From assembly GCA_946902985.2 (NCBI GenBank), contig OX336389.2, positions 981,706,482-981,770,481 of the forward strand: a stretch of DNA of 64,000 nucleotides, in the 5' to 3' direction. The stretch comes from Meconema thalassinum (Eukaryota; Arthropoda; Insecta; Orthoptera; Tettigoniidae). Below the pieces are notes generated by a model. It did not search any database. It was not told the origin of the DNA and saw nothing but the letters and a program-made list of their open reading frames with translations. This document shows positions 33,916 through 44,427 of this stretch, piece by piece. The position numbers were made by a program, and so were the translations under genes. Each line of letters begins with the position of its first letter. Positions within the stretch are counted from its first letter, which is position 1.

Positions 33916-34570
33916 CAGCTGCTTACTGCGTATCACAGGGCTAGAGGTTGGTCGGTGAGACGGTCTTTCACGATGTGAACACCGTGAGAGGTAGTAGTCA
34001 ACTGGTGATATTCTTGTTAAGGGTCCACTAATATACCCCTAGTCTAGACCAACAGCTCTTTACAGCGTATGACAAGGCTGTAGACTGGACAGTGAGACGG
34101 TCTTTCACGATGTGAACACTGTAACAAGTAGTAGTCAACTGATTATATACTTGCTAAGGGTTCTCTAATATACAATAGTCAAGACCAACAGCTACTTACT
34201 GTGTAGTACAAGGCTGTACAATAGTTGTTTTGACAGTCTTTCACGATGTGGTCACTGTGAATGGTGCTAGTCAACTGATGATATTCTTGATAAGGGTCCT
34301 CTAATGTACCCCTGGTTAAGGGTAACAGCTGCTCACTGCTTATGACAAAGCTAAAGACTGGTTGCTTCAACGGTCTTTCACAATGTAAACACTGTGACAG
34401 GTAGTAGTCAACTGAAAATATTTTTATGGCCTACTCAAGGTTATCAGGTACTTACTGCATATCAAAAGGCTGTACACTCATGTGTGTTAGGCACTCTTTC
34501 TTGCTAAGGATCCCAATATTCCCTACACAAGGCTATACATGTTAGTTCTAAACACTTAGTGATTAATTGT
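33916..34570 (-). repeat. 137-bp tandem repeats upstream of PolB, left arm
   Basis: Five units beginning at a CAGCT.CTTACTGCG-like motif at 33,916, 34,053, 34,189, 34,326 and 34,445 (spacing 137, 136, 137, 119). Each contains GACGGTCTTTCACGATGTGA and GTAGTAGTCAACTG. The array abuts the polymerase start (23 bp), so it probably holds the promoter, and possibly iterated replication-factor sites. Mirrored at 37,603-38,257. Confidence 0.85.
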
Positions 34571-34664
34571 ATATTCAATTTTTGTACAAAGCTTATACAA
34601 GCACGTTTTTATGAGGTAAAACTTTGTTAAATAGCTGCATGCGACACACAAAGTATGTTGCCGC

Positions 34665-34975
34665 TATCTAGCGGTGACTATGAGAACTACTTGAACGACC
34701 AGCATGCTACCTAGCGCTCCATTTCAACACTCGCTCACTGAACGACCAGCATGCTATCTAGCGGTCGATAGCAATACTCCTCAACTACCAGCCTGCTATC
34801 TATCGGTCAATATGACAACTCACTCAACTACCAACATGCTACATGGCTTTTTTGGTCAGTTTTTTGTTGGCTTTTTTTGGTCAGTTTCTGTTGGCTTATG
34901 TTGGCTTTTATTGGCTTTTGTTGGCTTTTGTAGGCTTTTTTGTTGGCTTTTGTTGGCTTTTGTATTAGCTCTTTC
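34665..34975. repeat. ~46-bp tandem repeats and TTGGCTTTT minisatellite, left arm
   Basis: Four units with ACCAGCATGCTATCTAGCGG at about 34,694, 34,742, 34,786 and 34,829. They are followed by a minisatellite of TTGGCTTTT/GGTCAGTTTT units (34,847-34,970). The 143-codon frame running through this is low-complexity and not called. Mirrored at 37,198-37,508. Confidence 0.8.
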
Positions 34976-35169
34976 ATATTTGCTCTTGCTTGTGGGGGCT
35001 TATTATTTGGTCTTGGAAAGTATGTCAGTCCTTTTTTTATGGCTGCAAAATGCTTACAGCCATGTTTGTAAGCAGCAACAACAACAACACACAATATTCC
35101 AAAACAATCCAAAGTACTCTAAGGTTTATCAATGACTCTCAACTCTTACACTTACCTCTATCCCATGCC

Positions 35170-35990
35170 TAGTCAAAAATAGTGTATTTTTCAAATTTTT
35201 CAAAAAATATTTGGAAAGTAGGCTATATCATTAAACTAAAAATCCTAAAAAGACATATGTTAACTCCAACACCTACCTCTATACCATTCTTAGTCCAAAA
35301 ATAGTGTATTTTTAAATTTTCCAAAAACATATTTCCAAAATGGGTTATATTTCCAAAATTAAAAAGTTTACAAAAATGTTTGTTTGACAGAAATGAATGG
35401 CCTTTACCCCCTCTACCACGGTACCAAGTCCCAGGTCTCTAGGACAACAAAAATAAAATTTTGAAAATGGGCTTTATTTCCAAAATTAAGAATTTTACAA
35501 ACAAGTTTGTCTAACGTAAATCAATGGTCTTTACCCCTTCTATTCCCATACCAAGTCTCAGGTCACTAGGTAAAGAAAATAAAATTTTTAAAAAATGGTC
35601 ACTATTTTGGAAACTAGGAATTCTACAAAAAAGTTTGTTTAACATAAATGAAAGGTCTCTATCCCCTCTACCGGTAAACCAAGTTACAGGTCTGTAGGAC
35701 AAAAATGAAAAACGTTCAACTGGGAAAGTAGGCGATTTTTCATAAAACCAAACATTCTAAAAAGTGTTCTATGGGCTTAAAATAATGGCCTCTATGTCCT
35801 TTATTTTTTATAATAAAACCTTTTTATTTTTTACATTTTTTTGAAAAAAGTTCAATTTTGAAATTTTTATATTTTGGAAACTAGAAAGTTTACAAAAATG
35901 TTTGTTTGACGTAAATGACTGCCCCTGACCCCATCTACCACCAAAATAAATTTCAATTCGCTAGAACAAAAAATAACAGTAGTGGAGTGG
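35170..35990 (-). repeat. module repeat family, locus 2 (left arm)
   Basis: About five modules of the family seen at 1.24-2.04 kb and 53.1-54.1 kb (GACCT.AGACTTGGTA, TAGAGGGGGTAAAG, TTTATGTCAAACAAAC, TTTCCAAAATAG.GACCATTTT on the complement). They form the inner end of the arm. Confidence 0.82.
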
Positions 35991-35999
35991 TGGTGCTTC

Positions 36000-36180
36000 C
36001 AAGCCACCCGGCGTTGCTCGGGCGGCGTTCATGTTAATAAGTGGATATCTCGCGAACCCATGATCGGAATTTGACATGCAACATATCAAATTATTCAGGC
36101 TGACGCTCTCTCGATCATGGGTTCGCAAAGATATCCACAAATTTAGCGTAGCCGAGCGCCACCGGGTACGTTGGAAGCAC
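36000..36180. other. palindrome centre / fold-back junction
   Basis: GCGAACCCATGATCG (36,052-36,066) and its complement (36,112-36,126) flank a 45-base unpaired loop. The loop continues the module-repeat sequence of the left arm (compare 53,143 on: GTGAACCCATGATCGG...GAGCTGACG). The neighbouring 50 bases on either side are only about 70% complementary, in contrast to near identity everywhere else in the arms. Confidence 0.8.
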
Positions 36181-36184
36181 CACC

Positions 36185-37003
36185 ACTCCACTACTGTTAT
36201 TTTTTGTTCTAGCGAATTGAAATTTATTTTGGTGGTAGATGGGGTCAGGGGCAGTCATTTACGTCAAACAAACATTTTTGTAAACTTTCTAGTTTCCAAA
36301 ATATAAAAATTTCAAAATTGAACTTTTTTCAAAAAAATGTAAAAAATAAAAAGGTTTTATTATAAAAAATAAAGGACATAGAGGCCATTATTTTAAGCCC
36401 ATAGAACACTTTTTAGAATGTTTGGTTTTATGAAAAATCGCCTACTTTCCCAGTTGAACGTTTTTCATTTTTGTCCTACAGACCTGTAACTTGGTTTACC
36501 GGTAGAGGGGATAGAGACCTTTCATTTATGTTAAACAAACTTTTTTGTAGAATTCCTAGTTTCCAAAATAGTGACCATTTTTAAAAAATTTTATTTTCTT
36601 TACCTAGTGACCTGAGACTTGGTATGGGAATAGAAGGGGTAAAGACCATTGATTTACGTTAGACAAACTTGTTTGTAAAATTCTTAATTTTGGAAATAAA
36701 GCCCATTTTCAAAATTTTATTTTTGTTGTCCTAGAGACCTGGGACTTGGTACCGTGGTAGAGGGGGTAAAGGCCATTCATTTCTGTCAAACAAACATTTT
36801 TGTAAACTTTTTAATTTTGGAAATATAACCCATTTTGGAAATATGTTTTTGGAAAATTTAAAAATACACTATTTTTGGACTAAGAATGGTATAGAGGTAG
36901 GTGTTGGAGTTAACATATGTCTTTTTAGGATTTTTAGTTTATTGATATAGCCTACTTTCCAAATATTTTTTGAAAAATTTGAAAAATACACTATTTTTGA
37001 CTA
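36185..37003 (+). repeat. module repeat family, locus 2 (right arm)
   Basis: Mirror of 35,170-35,990, nearly identical. Confidence 0.82.
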
Positions 37004-37197
37004 GGCATGGGATAGAGGTAAGTGTAAGAGTTGAGAGTCATTGATAAACTTTAGAGTACTTTGGATTGTTTTGGAATATTGTGTGTTGTTGTTGCTGCTG
37101 CTTACAAACATGGCTGTAAGCATTTTGCAGCCATAAAAAAAGGACTGACATACTTTCCAAGACCAAATAATAAGCCCCCACAAGCAAGAGCAAATAT

Positions 37198-37508
37198 GAA
37201 AGAGCTAATACAAAAGCCAACAAAAGCCAACAAAAAAGCCTACAAAAGCCAACAAAAGCCAATAAAAGCCAACATAAGCCAACAGAAACTGACCAAAAAA
37301 AGCCAACAAAAAACTGACCAAAAAAGCCATGTAGCATGTTGGTAGTTGAGTGAGTTGTCATATTGACCGATAGATAGCAGGCTGGTAGTTGAGGAGTATT
37401 GCTATCGACCGCTAGATAGCATGCTGGTCGTTCAGTGAGCGAGTGTTGAAATGGAGCGCTAGGTAGCATGCTGGTCGTTCAAGTAGTTCTCATAGTCACC
37501 GCTAGATA
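37198..37508. repeat. ~46-bp tandem repeats and minisatellite, right arm
   Basis: Mirror of 34,665-34,975. Confidence 0.8.
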
Positions 37509-37602
37509 GCGGCAACATACTTTGTGTGTCGCATGCAGCTATTTAACAAAGTTTTACCTCATAAAAACGTGCTTGTATAAGCTTTGTACAAAAATTGAAT
37601 AT

Positions 37603-38257
37603 ACAATTAATCACTAAGTGTTTAGAACTAACATGTATAGCCTTGTGTAGGGAATATTGGGATCCTTAGCAAGAAAGAGTGCCTAACACACATGAGTGTA
37701 CAGCCTTTTGATATGCAGTAAGTACCTGATAACCTTGAGTAGGCCATAAAAATATTTTCAGTTGACTACTACCTGTCACAGTGTTTACATTGTGAAAGAC
37801 CGTTGAAGCAACCAGTCTTTAGCTTTGTCATAAGCAGTGAGCAGCTGTTACCCTTAACCAGGGGTACATTAGAGGACCCTTATCAAGAATATCATCAGTT
37901 GACTAGCACCATTCACAGTGACCACATCGTGAAAGACTGTCAAAACAACTATTGTACAGCCTTGTACTACACAGTAAGTAGCTGTTGGTCTTGACTATTG
38001 TATATTAGAGAACCCTTAGCAAGTATATAATCAGTTGACTACTACTTGTTACAGTGTTCACATCGTGAAAGACCGTCTCACTGTCCAGTCTACAGCCTTG
38101 TCATACGCTGTAAAGAGCTGTTGGTCTAGACTAGGGGTATATTAGTGGACCCTTAACAAGAATATCACCAGTTGACTACTACCTCTCACGGTGTTCACAT
38201 CGTGAAAGACCGTCTCACCGACCAACCTCTAGCCCTGTGATACGCAGTAAGCAGCTG
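37603..38257 (+). repeat. 137-bp tandem repeats upstream of PolB, right arm
   Basis: Mirror of 33,916-34,570, ending 22 bp before the right PolB start codon. Confidence 0.85.
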
Positions 38258-38279
38258 TTTGCAGAAATCAACATTCATA

Positions 38280-41200
38280 ATGGAAGAAGCCATTCCTAGC
38301 TATATGTGTAAAGAGTGTGGAAAGACTTTTCTTCGAGACTATCATAGGAAGCGACATGAAGTATCGTGTGGTGAATTTCATGAGTGTAAAACGTGTGGCT
38401 GTACATTCAACAATGCCTACAATGGACGTCGTCATGAAGAATGTTGTAATGTTGTGTCGGCAGCTAAAAGACAAAAAGCAGAGCCTACAAAACATTACCT
38501 ACTGTCATTGGTCCCTGACAAAAATGGACTTATTGAATATGAGACATCTTTTGAAGGTCGACTTAAATCCTATTTCATTCGTTGCGATACGTGCAAGGAT
38601 TTAAATTCATACCTTAAAGAGTCCAAACAGCAAATAATACAAGCTATGCAGAAAGAACTAGCAATGCACAAGTCGATCAAAGTTAATCTTGTGGCTGAAT
38701 GTAGATTCATTCATACATCTACCAATGAAATTACAGATCGTGCTTTTAAAACACGAAATCAGGCCCTATTTTTGGAAACGGACTTAAGTAGTTTCTTGGA
38801 AACACAATTTACAAAGTTAACTACGGAAATGGAGGAATCTGAGCTAAAAGGCAGTAATTGGGCTTTGTTAGCAGTGGAAGGAGTACGATTGAAAATAAAT
38901 AAGTACAATCCCTTGCGTGGAAGCACATATATTCCATTACCAGCAGCTATACAAGCAAGAAAAGCCTGCATTAATCCTGAAAACTTGAAAGATGAAAAGT
39001 GTTTTATGTATGCCATTTTATCAAAACTGGTTAAAAAGGATGCTCATCGCATTAGTAAATACAAGGACCTGGAAAACAAGTATGATTTTTCAGTAATATC
39101 ATTTCCAACATTACTAGCTGACATTCCCAAATTCGAGAAAGCCAACGACATATCCATCAATGTATTTGGACTGGAAGAAGACAACAAACTGTTTCCTCTA
39201 AAGGTTGTGGATCAAGAGTTACAAGACCATCGTGACCTCCTTCTGCTAAGTTCATCATCCGGCCAGAACCACTACGTCTTTATCAAAGATTTTGATAAAC
39301 TAGTAGGACATCAGATTGCCCGCCATGGACATAAGATATATACGTGTAAACGGTGTTTCACTCACTTTGATAATCAATATGGGCAACAAGGAATGGAAAA
39401 ATTAAAAGAACATAGAGCTTTGTGTGTCCAGCATGACATTGCTTGGGTTGAAATGCCTATTAAAAACCCAATTGTGAAATTCGTAAATGTGGAAAAAATG
39501 CTTAGAATACCTTACGTTATCTATGCAGATTTTGAAAGTATACTGTTACCCTATCAAACATGTCTACCTAATCCTGAGGCAAGTTATACAGTGCCATACC
39601 AGAGTCATGTTCCTATGAGCTTTGGTATATATGTTAAACCCTCACCAGCTGTGGAACACATAAAGACAAACCTTCCGAGCCAACCTATTATTTATCGTGG
39701 ACCTGACGCTGCAGAAAAGTTTATGGACTGTTTGATCTCAATAGCTAATGAAATTGATCGTCTTTACAGCTTAAATGTTCCAAAAGCTTTAACTGAGCAT
39801 CAAGAAGCAGAGTTCCAATCTTCTGAAACCTGTTATTTGTGTCATAAACCATTTACCAAAGAGGACTGGAAAGTTCGAGACCATTGTCATATTACAGGGG
39901 ATTACCGTGGGAGTGCTCACAATAACTGTAATTTGAAGTGTAAAACACGAAACCCCGTTCCTGTATTTCTACATAATATGAGTGGCTATGACGCAAATTT
40001 CATTGTAAAGCAATTGGGGTGTACTACTGAAAGAGTGGACGTTATCCCTAACTCCAAAGAAAAGTACATCTCTTTCACCAAATATGTTGGAAATGTTAAG
40101 CTTCGATTTGTGGACACGTTTCGGTTAATGCCAAGTAGTTTGGAAAACTTAGTTTCCAACTTAACATCATACCCTGAGACAGACAAGTACTTTGGAAAAG
40201 AAAATGCAATGCTCATGACTTGTAAAGGGGTATTTTGTTATGACTACATTGACTCATGGGAAAAGTTAAGTGAAACGTGTTTACCTCCAAAAGAGGTATT
40301 CTTTAACAAATTAAGTCAAGAAAATGTTAGTCAAAAAGACTATGAACATGCTAAAAATGTGTGGAATCAGTTCAACATTAAAACTCTAGGGGAATATAGT
40401 GACCTCTACCTAACTTCAGATGTACTCCTTCTTGCAGACAGCTTTGAAACGTTTAGAAACAAAACACTAGAAACACACCGAGTGGATGCTGCACACTTTT
40501 TCACTTCGCCTGGTTTAAGTTTTGAGGCAATGCTCCTTTACACAGGCATTGAACTGGAATTGCTACAGGATTACGATCAGATTCTTTTAATCGAGTCTGG
40601 AATACGTGGAGGCATATGCCAGGTGTCTCATCGGTATGCTGAAGCTAACAATAAATACATGGAAACCTATGATTCTGAGAAACCATCACAGTTTATTACC
40701 TATGATGATGCCAACAACCAATACGGGTGGGCTATGTGTCACTCTCTTCCTTATGGCGGATTTCAGTGGGTTTCTCCAGATACCGTTGATCTAGAAAAAC
40801 TGAAGAAAGACGATCCTGTGGGATACATTCTAGACGTTGATGTTGATTACCCATCTGACCTTCATGATCTACACAACGATTTACCTTTCCTACCAGAGTG
40901 TACACAACCTAAGGATTCGTATCTGAAAAAACTAATTCCTCATCTTGGAAATCGAAGGCGATATGTTGTTCACTACATGGCATTAAAACAGGCTTTAGAT
41001 CATGGAATAAAATTGATAAAAATTCATTGTGTGTTAAAGTTTAAGCAAAGACCTTGGTTAAAGGCATACGTTGATTTTAATAACAACCTTCGAAAACAAG
41101 CCAAAAATGAGTTTGAGAAAAATCTGTACAAATTATTCAACAATGCCATTTTTGGAAAAACAATGGAAAATATCCGTAAAAGAATAGACATACGTCTTGT

Positions 41201-41912
41201 GACTGACAGCAAAAAGGCAGAAAAGCTAATAGCAAAGCCGACATTTATTGACAGAACCATTTATGGTCCTAACCTAGCTGCTTTCCACATGGCTAAACGT
41301 AACATTGTATTCAATAAGCCTATATATATTGGAATGTGTATACTGGATATTTCAAAAACTCTCATGTATTCCCACCACTATGATGTCCTGCTACCCTATT
41401 ATGGCATGGACAATCTTAAACTCATGTATATGGATACCGACTCGTTCATTTATTTGGTTAACACCCAAGATGTATTTCAAGACAAGTTGGATTTCCTAGA
41501 ACACCTGGACACATCAGATTATCCTACTAATCACATATGTTACTCTACATCAAACAAGAAAACGTTGGGGAAATTTAAAGACGAGGCTTGTGGACAAATT
41601 ATAAAAGCATTTGTTGGACTTAGAGCTAAAATGTACGCTTTAGACATAAATGGTAAAGAAATCAAAAAGATTAAAGGTATTAGCAAAGGGGTTGTCAAAA
41701 ATTGTATAAGCTTTCAAGATTATAAGGATTGTGTCATGAACAACAATGTAAAAAGAATACCAATGAACATTATCGCTTCTAAACAACATAACATATCATC
41801 TATAAGACTAAACAAAATTGCTTTGTGTCCTGGTGATGATAAAAGAGTGATTGATGCTGATGGTATAGGTACACATGCCTATGGTCATTACTCAATCATT
41901 GACTATGCTTAA
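38280..41912 (+). CDS. protein-primed-type family B DNA polymerase, right arm copy
   Basis: 1,210 residues, in the size range of Polinton PolB. Seen in order: two N-terminal zinc fingers (C-x2-C starting at residues 10 and about 35); Exo I D-F-E (417-419); an inserted endonuclease-VII-like zinc motif C-x2-C...R-D-H-C-H-I-T-G...H-x3-C-N (about 517-555); Exo II H-N-x3-Y-D (565-571); Exo III S-D-V-L-L-L-A-D (about 713-720); Pol A Y-D-D-A-N-N-Q-Y-G (about 808-816); Pol B N-x3-F-G-K-T-M-E-N (about 954-966); Pol C M-D-T-D-S (1,051-1,055). All catalytic acids are present, so an active replicase with 3'-5' proofreading is expected. Copying by protein priming is inferred from the family. There is no terminal protein, integrase or ATPase nearby. 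Poly(A) signals follow at 41,980-42,060. Confidence 0.97.
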   Translation: MEEAIPSYMCKECGKTFLRDYHRKRHEVSCGEFHECKTCGCTFNNAYNGRRHEECCNVVSAAKRQKAEPTKHYLLSLVPDKNGLIEYETSFEGRLKSYFIRCDTCKDLNSYLKESKQQIIQAMQKELAMHKSIKVNLVAECRFIHTSTNEITDRAFKTRNQALFLETDLSSFLETQFTKLTTEMEESELKGSNWALLAVEGVRLKINKYNPLRGSTYIPLPAAIQARKACINPENLKDEKCFMYAILSKLVKKDAHRISKYKDLENKYDFSVISFPTLLADIPKFEKANDISINVFGLEEDNKLFPLKVVDQELQDHRDLLLLSSSSGQNHYVFIKDFDKLVGHQIARHGHKIYTCKRCFTHFDNQYGQQGMEKLKEHRALCVQHDIAWVEMPIKNPIVKFVNVEKMLRIPYVIYADFESILLPYQTCLPNPEASYTVPYQSHVPMSFGIYVKPSPAVEHIKTNLPSQPIIYRGPDAAEKFMDCLISIANEIDRLYSLNVPKALTEHQEAEFQSSETCYLCHKPFTKEDWKVRDHCHITGDYRGSAHNNCNLKCKTRNPVPVFLHNMSGYDANFIVKQLGCTTERVDVIPNSKEKYISFTKYVGNVKLRFVDTFRLMPSSLENLVSNLTSYPETDKYFGKENAMLMTCKGVFCYDYIDSWEKLSETCLPPKEVFFNKLSQENVSQKDYEHAKNVWNQFNIKTLGEYSDLYLTSDVLLLADSFETFRNKTLETHRVDAAHFFTSPGLSFEAMLLYTGIELELLQDYDQILLIESGIRGGICQVSHRYAEANNKYMETYDSEKPSQFITYDDANNQYGWAMCHSLPYGGFQWVSPDTVDLEKLKKDDPVGYILDVDVDYPSDLHDLHNDLPFLPECTQPKDSYLKKLIPHLGNRRRYVVHYMALKQALDHGIKLIKIHCVLKFKQRPWLKAYVDFNNNLRKQAKNEFEKNLYKLFNNAIFGKTMENIRKRIDIRLVTDSKKAEKLIAKPTFIDRTIYGPNLAAFHMAKRNIVFNKPIYIGMCILDISKTLMYSHHYDVLLPYYGMDNLKLMYMDTDSFIYLVNTQDVFQDKLDFLEHLDTSDYPTNHICYSTSNKKTLGKFKDEACGQIIKAFVGLRAKMYALDINGKEIKKIKGISKGVVKNCISFQDYKDCVMNNNVKRIPMNIIASKQHNISSIRLNKIALCPGDDKRVIDADGIGTHAYGHYSIIDYA

Positions 41913-42212
41913 AGAGTTAAGTTATGAATATCAAAATCTTCTGCCTGCAACTAGCAAATACATAAAACAAAACAATTTAGGAAATAAAACAATAGCACTA
42001 CAAAAATAAAAAACCAAAATAAAAAATGGCATTCATAATCAAAAATAAATAAAATAGAAAACAAAATAAAAACAAGTGTACAATTTATAACAATAAGGAA
42101 TATATATATAAATGTATTATGTGTAAATAGTGTACATGTATTTAAAATAAAAGAATATTGTACCGTATGGAAACTGCTTGTACATTTTTAATTACTACCC
42201 ACCTCTCTCCGC

Positions 42213-42603
42213 TCTTAATGCAAAATGAACATGTAAAACACAAATTGGAAAATCCATGTTTCCATATTGACAAAATAAAAAAAACATTAAACTGAAATTT
42301 TAAAAACTGTAAATGGGAATTTGGTAAATTGACAAATGTGTAAACAACAAATTGGAAAATCCATGTTTCTATATCATGAAATTGAAAAACTTTAAACTGA
42401 CATTTTAAGAACTGTAAATGGGAAATTGTGAAATTAATAAATGTGTAAACAACATAATGCAAAATCCATGTTTCCATGTTATGAGATTGAAAAACTTAAA
42501 ACTAACATTTTTAAAAAACTGAAAATGGGAAATTGGAAAATTGTCATGTGTGTAAACAACAAAATGAAAAAAAACCGGTTGGGGTAGTTATCATGTTGTA
42601 CAG
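42213..42603 (+). repeat. post-PolB tandem repeats, right arm
   Basis: Mirror of 29,570-29,960, downstream of the right PolB gene. Confidence 0.75.
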
Positions 42604-42939
42604 TAACCTATAAAACTAGCATAAGGATAGTTGCTTGTACCCTTATATACTTTGTGTATGTGCATTAGCCTTTGGATTAGCTTAAGTTAGGTTTGGTAAA
42701 GTTAGGTTTGGTGAGGTTAAGTATGTAGCCTTGTAGTTTACTCTTTTCAGAAAATGTAAAATCTAAAATCAAAAAATCTTAAATTGAAAATGTAACATCT
42801 AAAAAACTAAAATCTAAAATATAAAAAAAATCAAAAATGTAAAATCTAAAAAAATGTAAAATGAAAAATCAAAAATGTAAAATGTTAAAATGTAAAATGT
42901 TAAAATGTTGAATCTAAAATATTTAAATGAGGTTTCTGT

Positions 42940-43415
42940 GGGTTAGGTTAGGTTAGGTTAGATTAGGTTAGGTTAAAACTCAGTTTATTATTTGTGCTTT
43001 CCCATTTGCTCTTACTTATTTACTCACACTTTTTGCTCTCCACTGTTTTGCTCTCACTTTTTTGCTCCCACTTTTGCACTCACTTTTGCACTCACTCTTG
43101 CACTCACTTTTGCACCCACTCTTGCACTCACTTTTGCACCCACTCTTGCACACACTTTTGCACTCACTTTTGCACCCACTTTTGCACTCACTTTGAAGTT
43201 TGGTTATGTTAGGTTAGATTAGGTGAAGTTAGGTTAGGTTAGGTTATAACTTAGTTTATTATGTGTGCTCTTACATTTGCTTTCATATTTGCTCTCACTT
43301 TGAAGTTTGGCTAGGTTAGGTTAGGTTAGGTTAGGTTAAATAATGTTTGTTAGGTTAGGTTAGGTTAGGCGAAGTTAGGTTAGGTTAAGTTAGGTTAGGG
43401 TAGGTTAGGTAAAGT
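42940..43415 (+). repeat. TTAGG-type tracts and 12-bp minisatellite, right arm
   Basis: Mirror of the left-arm block. The (TTAGG)n strand again points to the tip. The minisatellite is at 43,049-43,195. Confidence 0.85.
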
Positions 43416-43427
43416 TGGATTAGGCGG

Positions 43428-43592
43428 AATGGCTGAGGTATGAATGAAACCCCACGTTTTCTTACTTTCACGTCATGAGGCTGAGTGTACCCCAGTCCAG
43501 CTCTCAGCCCAAAATAAAATTTCTTGGTTGAGGCGGGAATGAAACCCACACCTCTAGGGAAACAGCTAAAATGCTAGCAACTACACCAAAAG
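43428..43592 (-). mobile_element. SINE family A copy inside the right arm
   Basis: Mirror of 28,588-28,752, with the same sequence on the other strand. Confidence 0.65.
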
Positions 43593-43642
43593 TGGACAAT
43601 ATAAGGCTGGTCTGGATTGCACATGATCAATTAATAATTACC

Positions 43643-43675
<33 letters not shown>

Positions 43676-43679
43676 TTCC

Positions 43680-43868
43680 ATTTAGCAACTACACGGCCGA
43701 CCTCCCTCTGTGACGTCATTCACGGTCTCAGGGCGTGGCGGCCATTTTGCCCATTAGCCACTGCGCCAGCTCTGAATGACCCCTCCATAAGAATAACATA
43801 GAGTGATTGCGCGCGGCGGCCATCTTGCCCATTAGCCCCTGCGCCAGCTTCGGCTTATATTACCTACT
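43680..43868 (-). repeat. right tip of terminal inverted repeat
   Basis: Exact complement of the left tip, including the ~36-bp duplication. It ends CCTACT next to the target duplication. Confidence 0.75.
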
Positions 43869-43874
43869 CACGCC
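43869..43874 (+). other. target-site duplication CACGCC (right)
   Basis: Matches 28,306-28,311. It shows the palindrome is a single integrated unit and not an arbitrary chromosomal inversion. Confidence 0.9.
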
Positions 43875-44272
43875 CCCTCCTACCGCTGAGCTCTCAAGAT
43901 CAAGTGCACAACTGAACGCCGGTATCCGTACACAAGTTGATATGGCTAATGCCCACAACATTCAGGCAGCAGCAACAACAGCAATAATCCTTGATACCAA
44001 GGTTTTGCAGCAGACATCAATGTCCATCCAAGTGAAAACAGTTCAGAGCAATGATTTGTTCTGAAACAGTTATTTCAATGCTCCCATTATTACGTAGCCT
44101 ATTTATGTTGTTCTTGAATAACCTTGACATGAACATTGTCAGGAATATGCCAATCATCCTAGTTTCTCATCCGGGTGGCAAATGAGTTATGGAGTTACAA
44201 GTCGAGGAATCAATGGCATAAATGTCAAGAAATATGTATCCATAGTAAGTTACAACTGTTGTATTACATGGC
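43875..44272. other. right flank (target) of the palindromic element
   Basis: No recognised gene. A frame of 85 codons starting inside the element and running into the flank is chance. Confidence 0.4.
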
Positions 44273-44386
44273 ATATCAACATGAACAAGAGTTTAGTGCT
44301 TTTCAGTCGGTCAACACGAATGTACCCAAAAAAGATGGGTTATACCCTAATCCTGAAATAAATTACATGAGATTAATAAAACACTA

Positions 44387-44427
44387 GGATGACCAGTTTC
44401 GATCGTCAAGCGATCATCATCAGATCC
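44387..44427 (-). ncRNA. hammerhead-like ribozyme motif in the PLE 3' repeat
   Basis: Same 41-base motif as at 198-238, on the strand of the RT pseudogene and downstream of it. Cleavage triplet GTC, stem I GGAT/ATCC, and the same extra unpaired T before stem II. Its conservation in two copies supports it as part of the element. Confidence 0.72.

Larger units (their letters stand above)
28312..43868. mobile_element. palindromic Polinton-derived element carrying PolB in both arms
   Basis: 15,557 bp. Left-arm position x matches the complement of position 72,173-x (72,180-x at the tips because of small indels), so the arms are about 7.75 kb each and nearly identical. The ends are 5'-AGTAGG...CCTACT-3' and are bracketed by the 6-bp duplication CACGCC. 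AG/CT ends plus a 6-bp duplication are the insertion signature of Polintons/Mavericks. Each arm holds, from the tip inward: tip repeat, a SINE, TTAGG-type tracts, a 12-bp minisatellite, post-PolB repeats, PolB (transcribed outward), 137-bp repeats, 46-bp repeats, a TTGGCTTTT minisatellite and the module repeats. No integrase, ATPase, protease or capsid gene is present. Probably a snap-back derivative of a Polinton. Confidence 0.92.

Noticed and set aside
33916..34570. CRISPR array
   Set aside because: 137-bp units are similar throughout, with no repeat/unique-spacer alternation, and the DNA is eukaryotic.
34704..35135. 143-codon membrane-like protein in each arm
   Set aside because: Runs through the 46-bp repeats and the TTGGCTTTT minisatellite. 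The hydrophobicity comes from the repeat, and there is no conserved start or domain.
28312..43868. Pure assembly artefact
   Set aside because: Cannot be excluded without reads. However, the 6-bp duplication at the outer borders, AG/CT ends, arm-specific differences and a non-palindromic centre fit a real insertion better.
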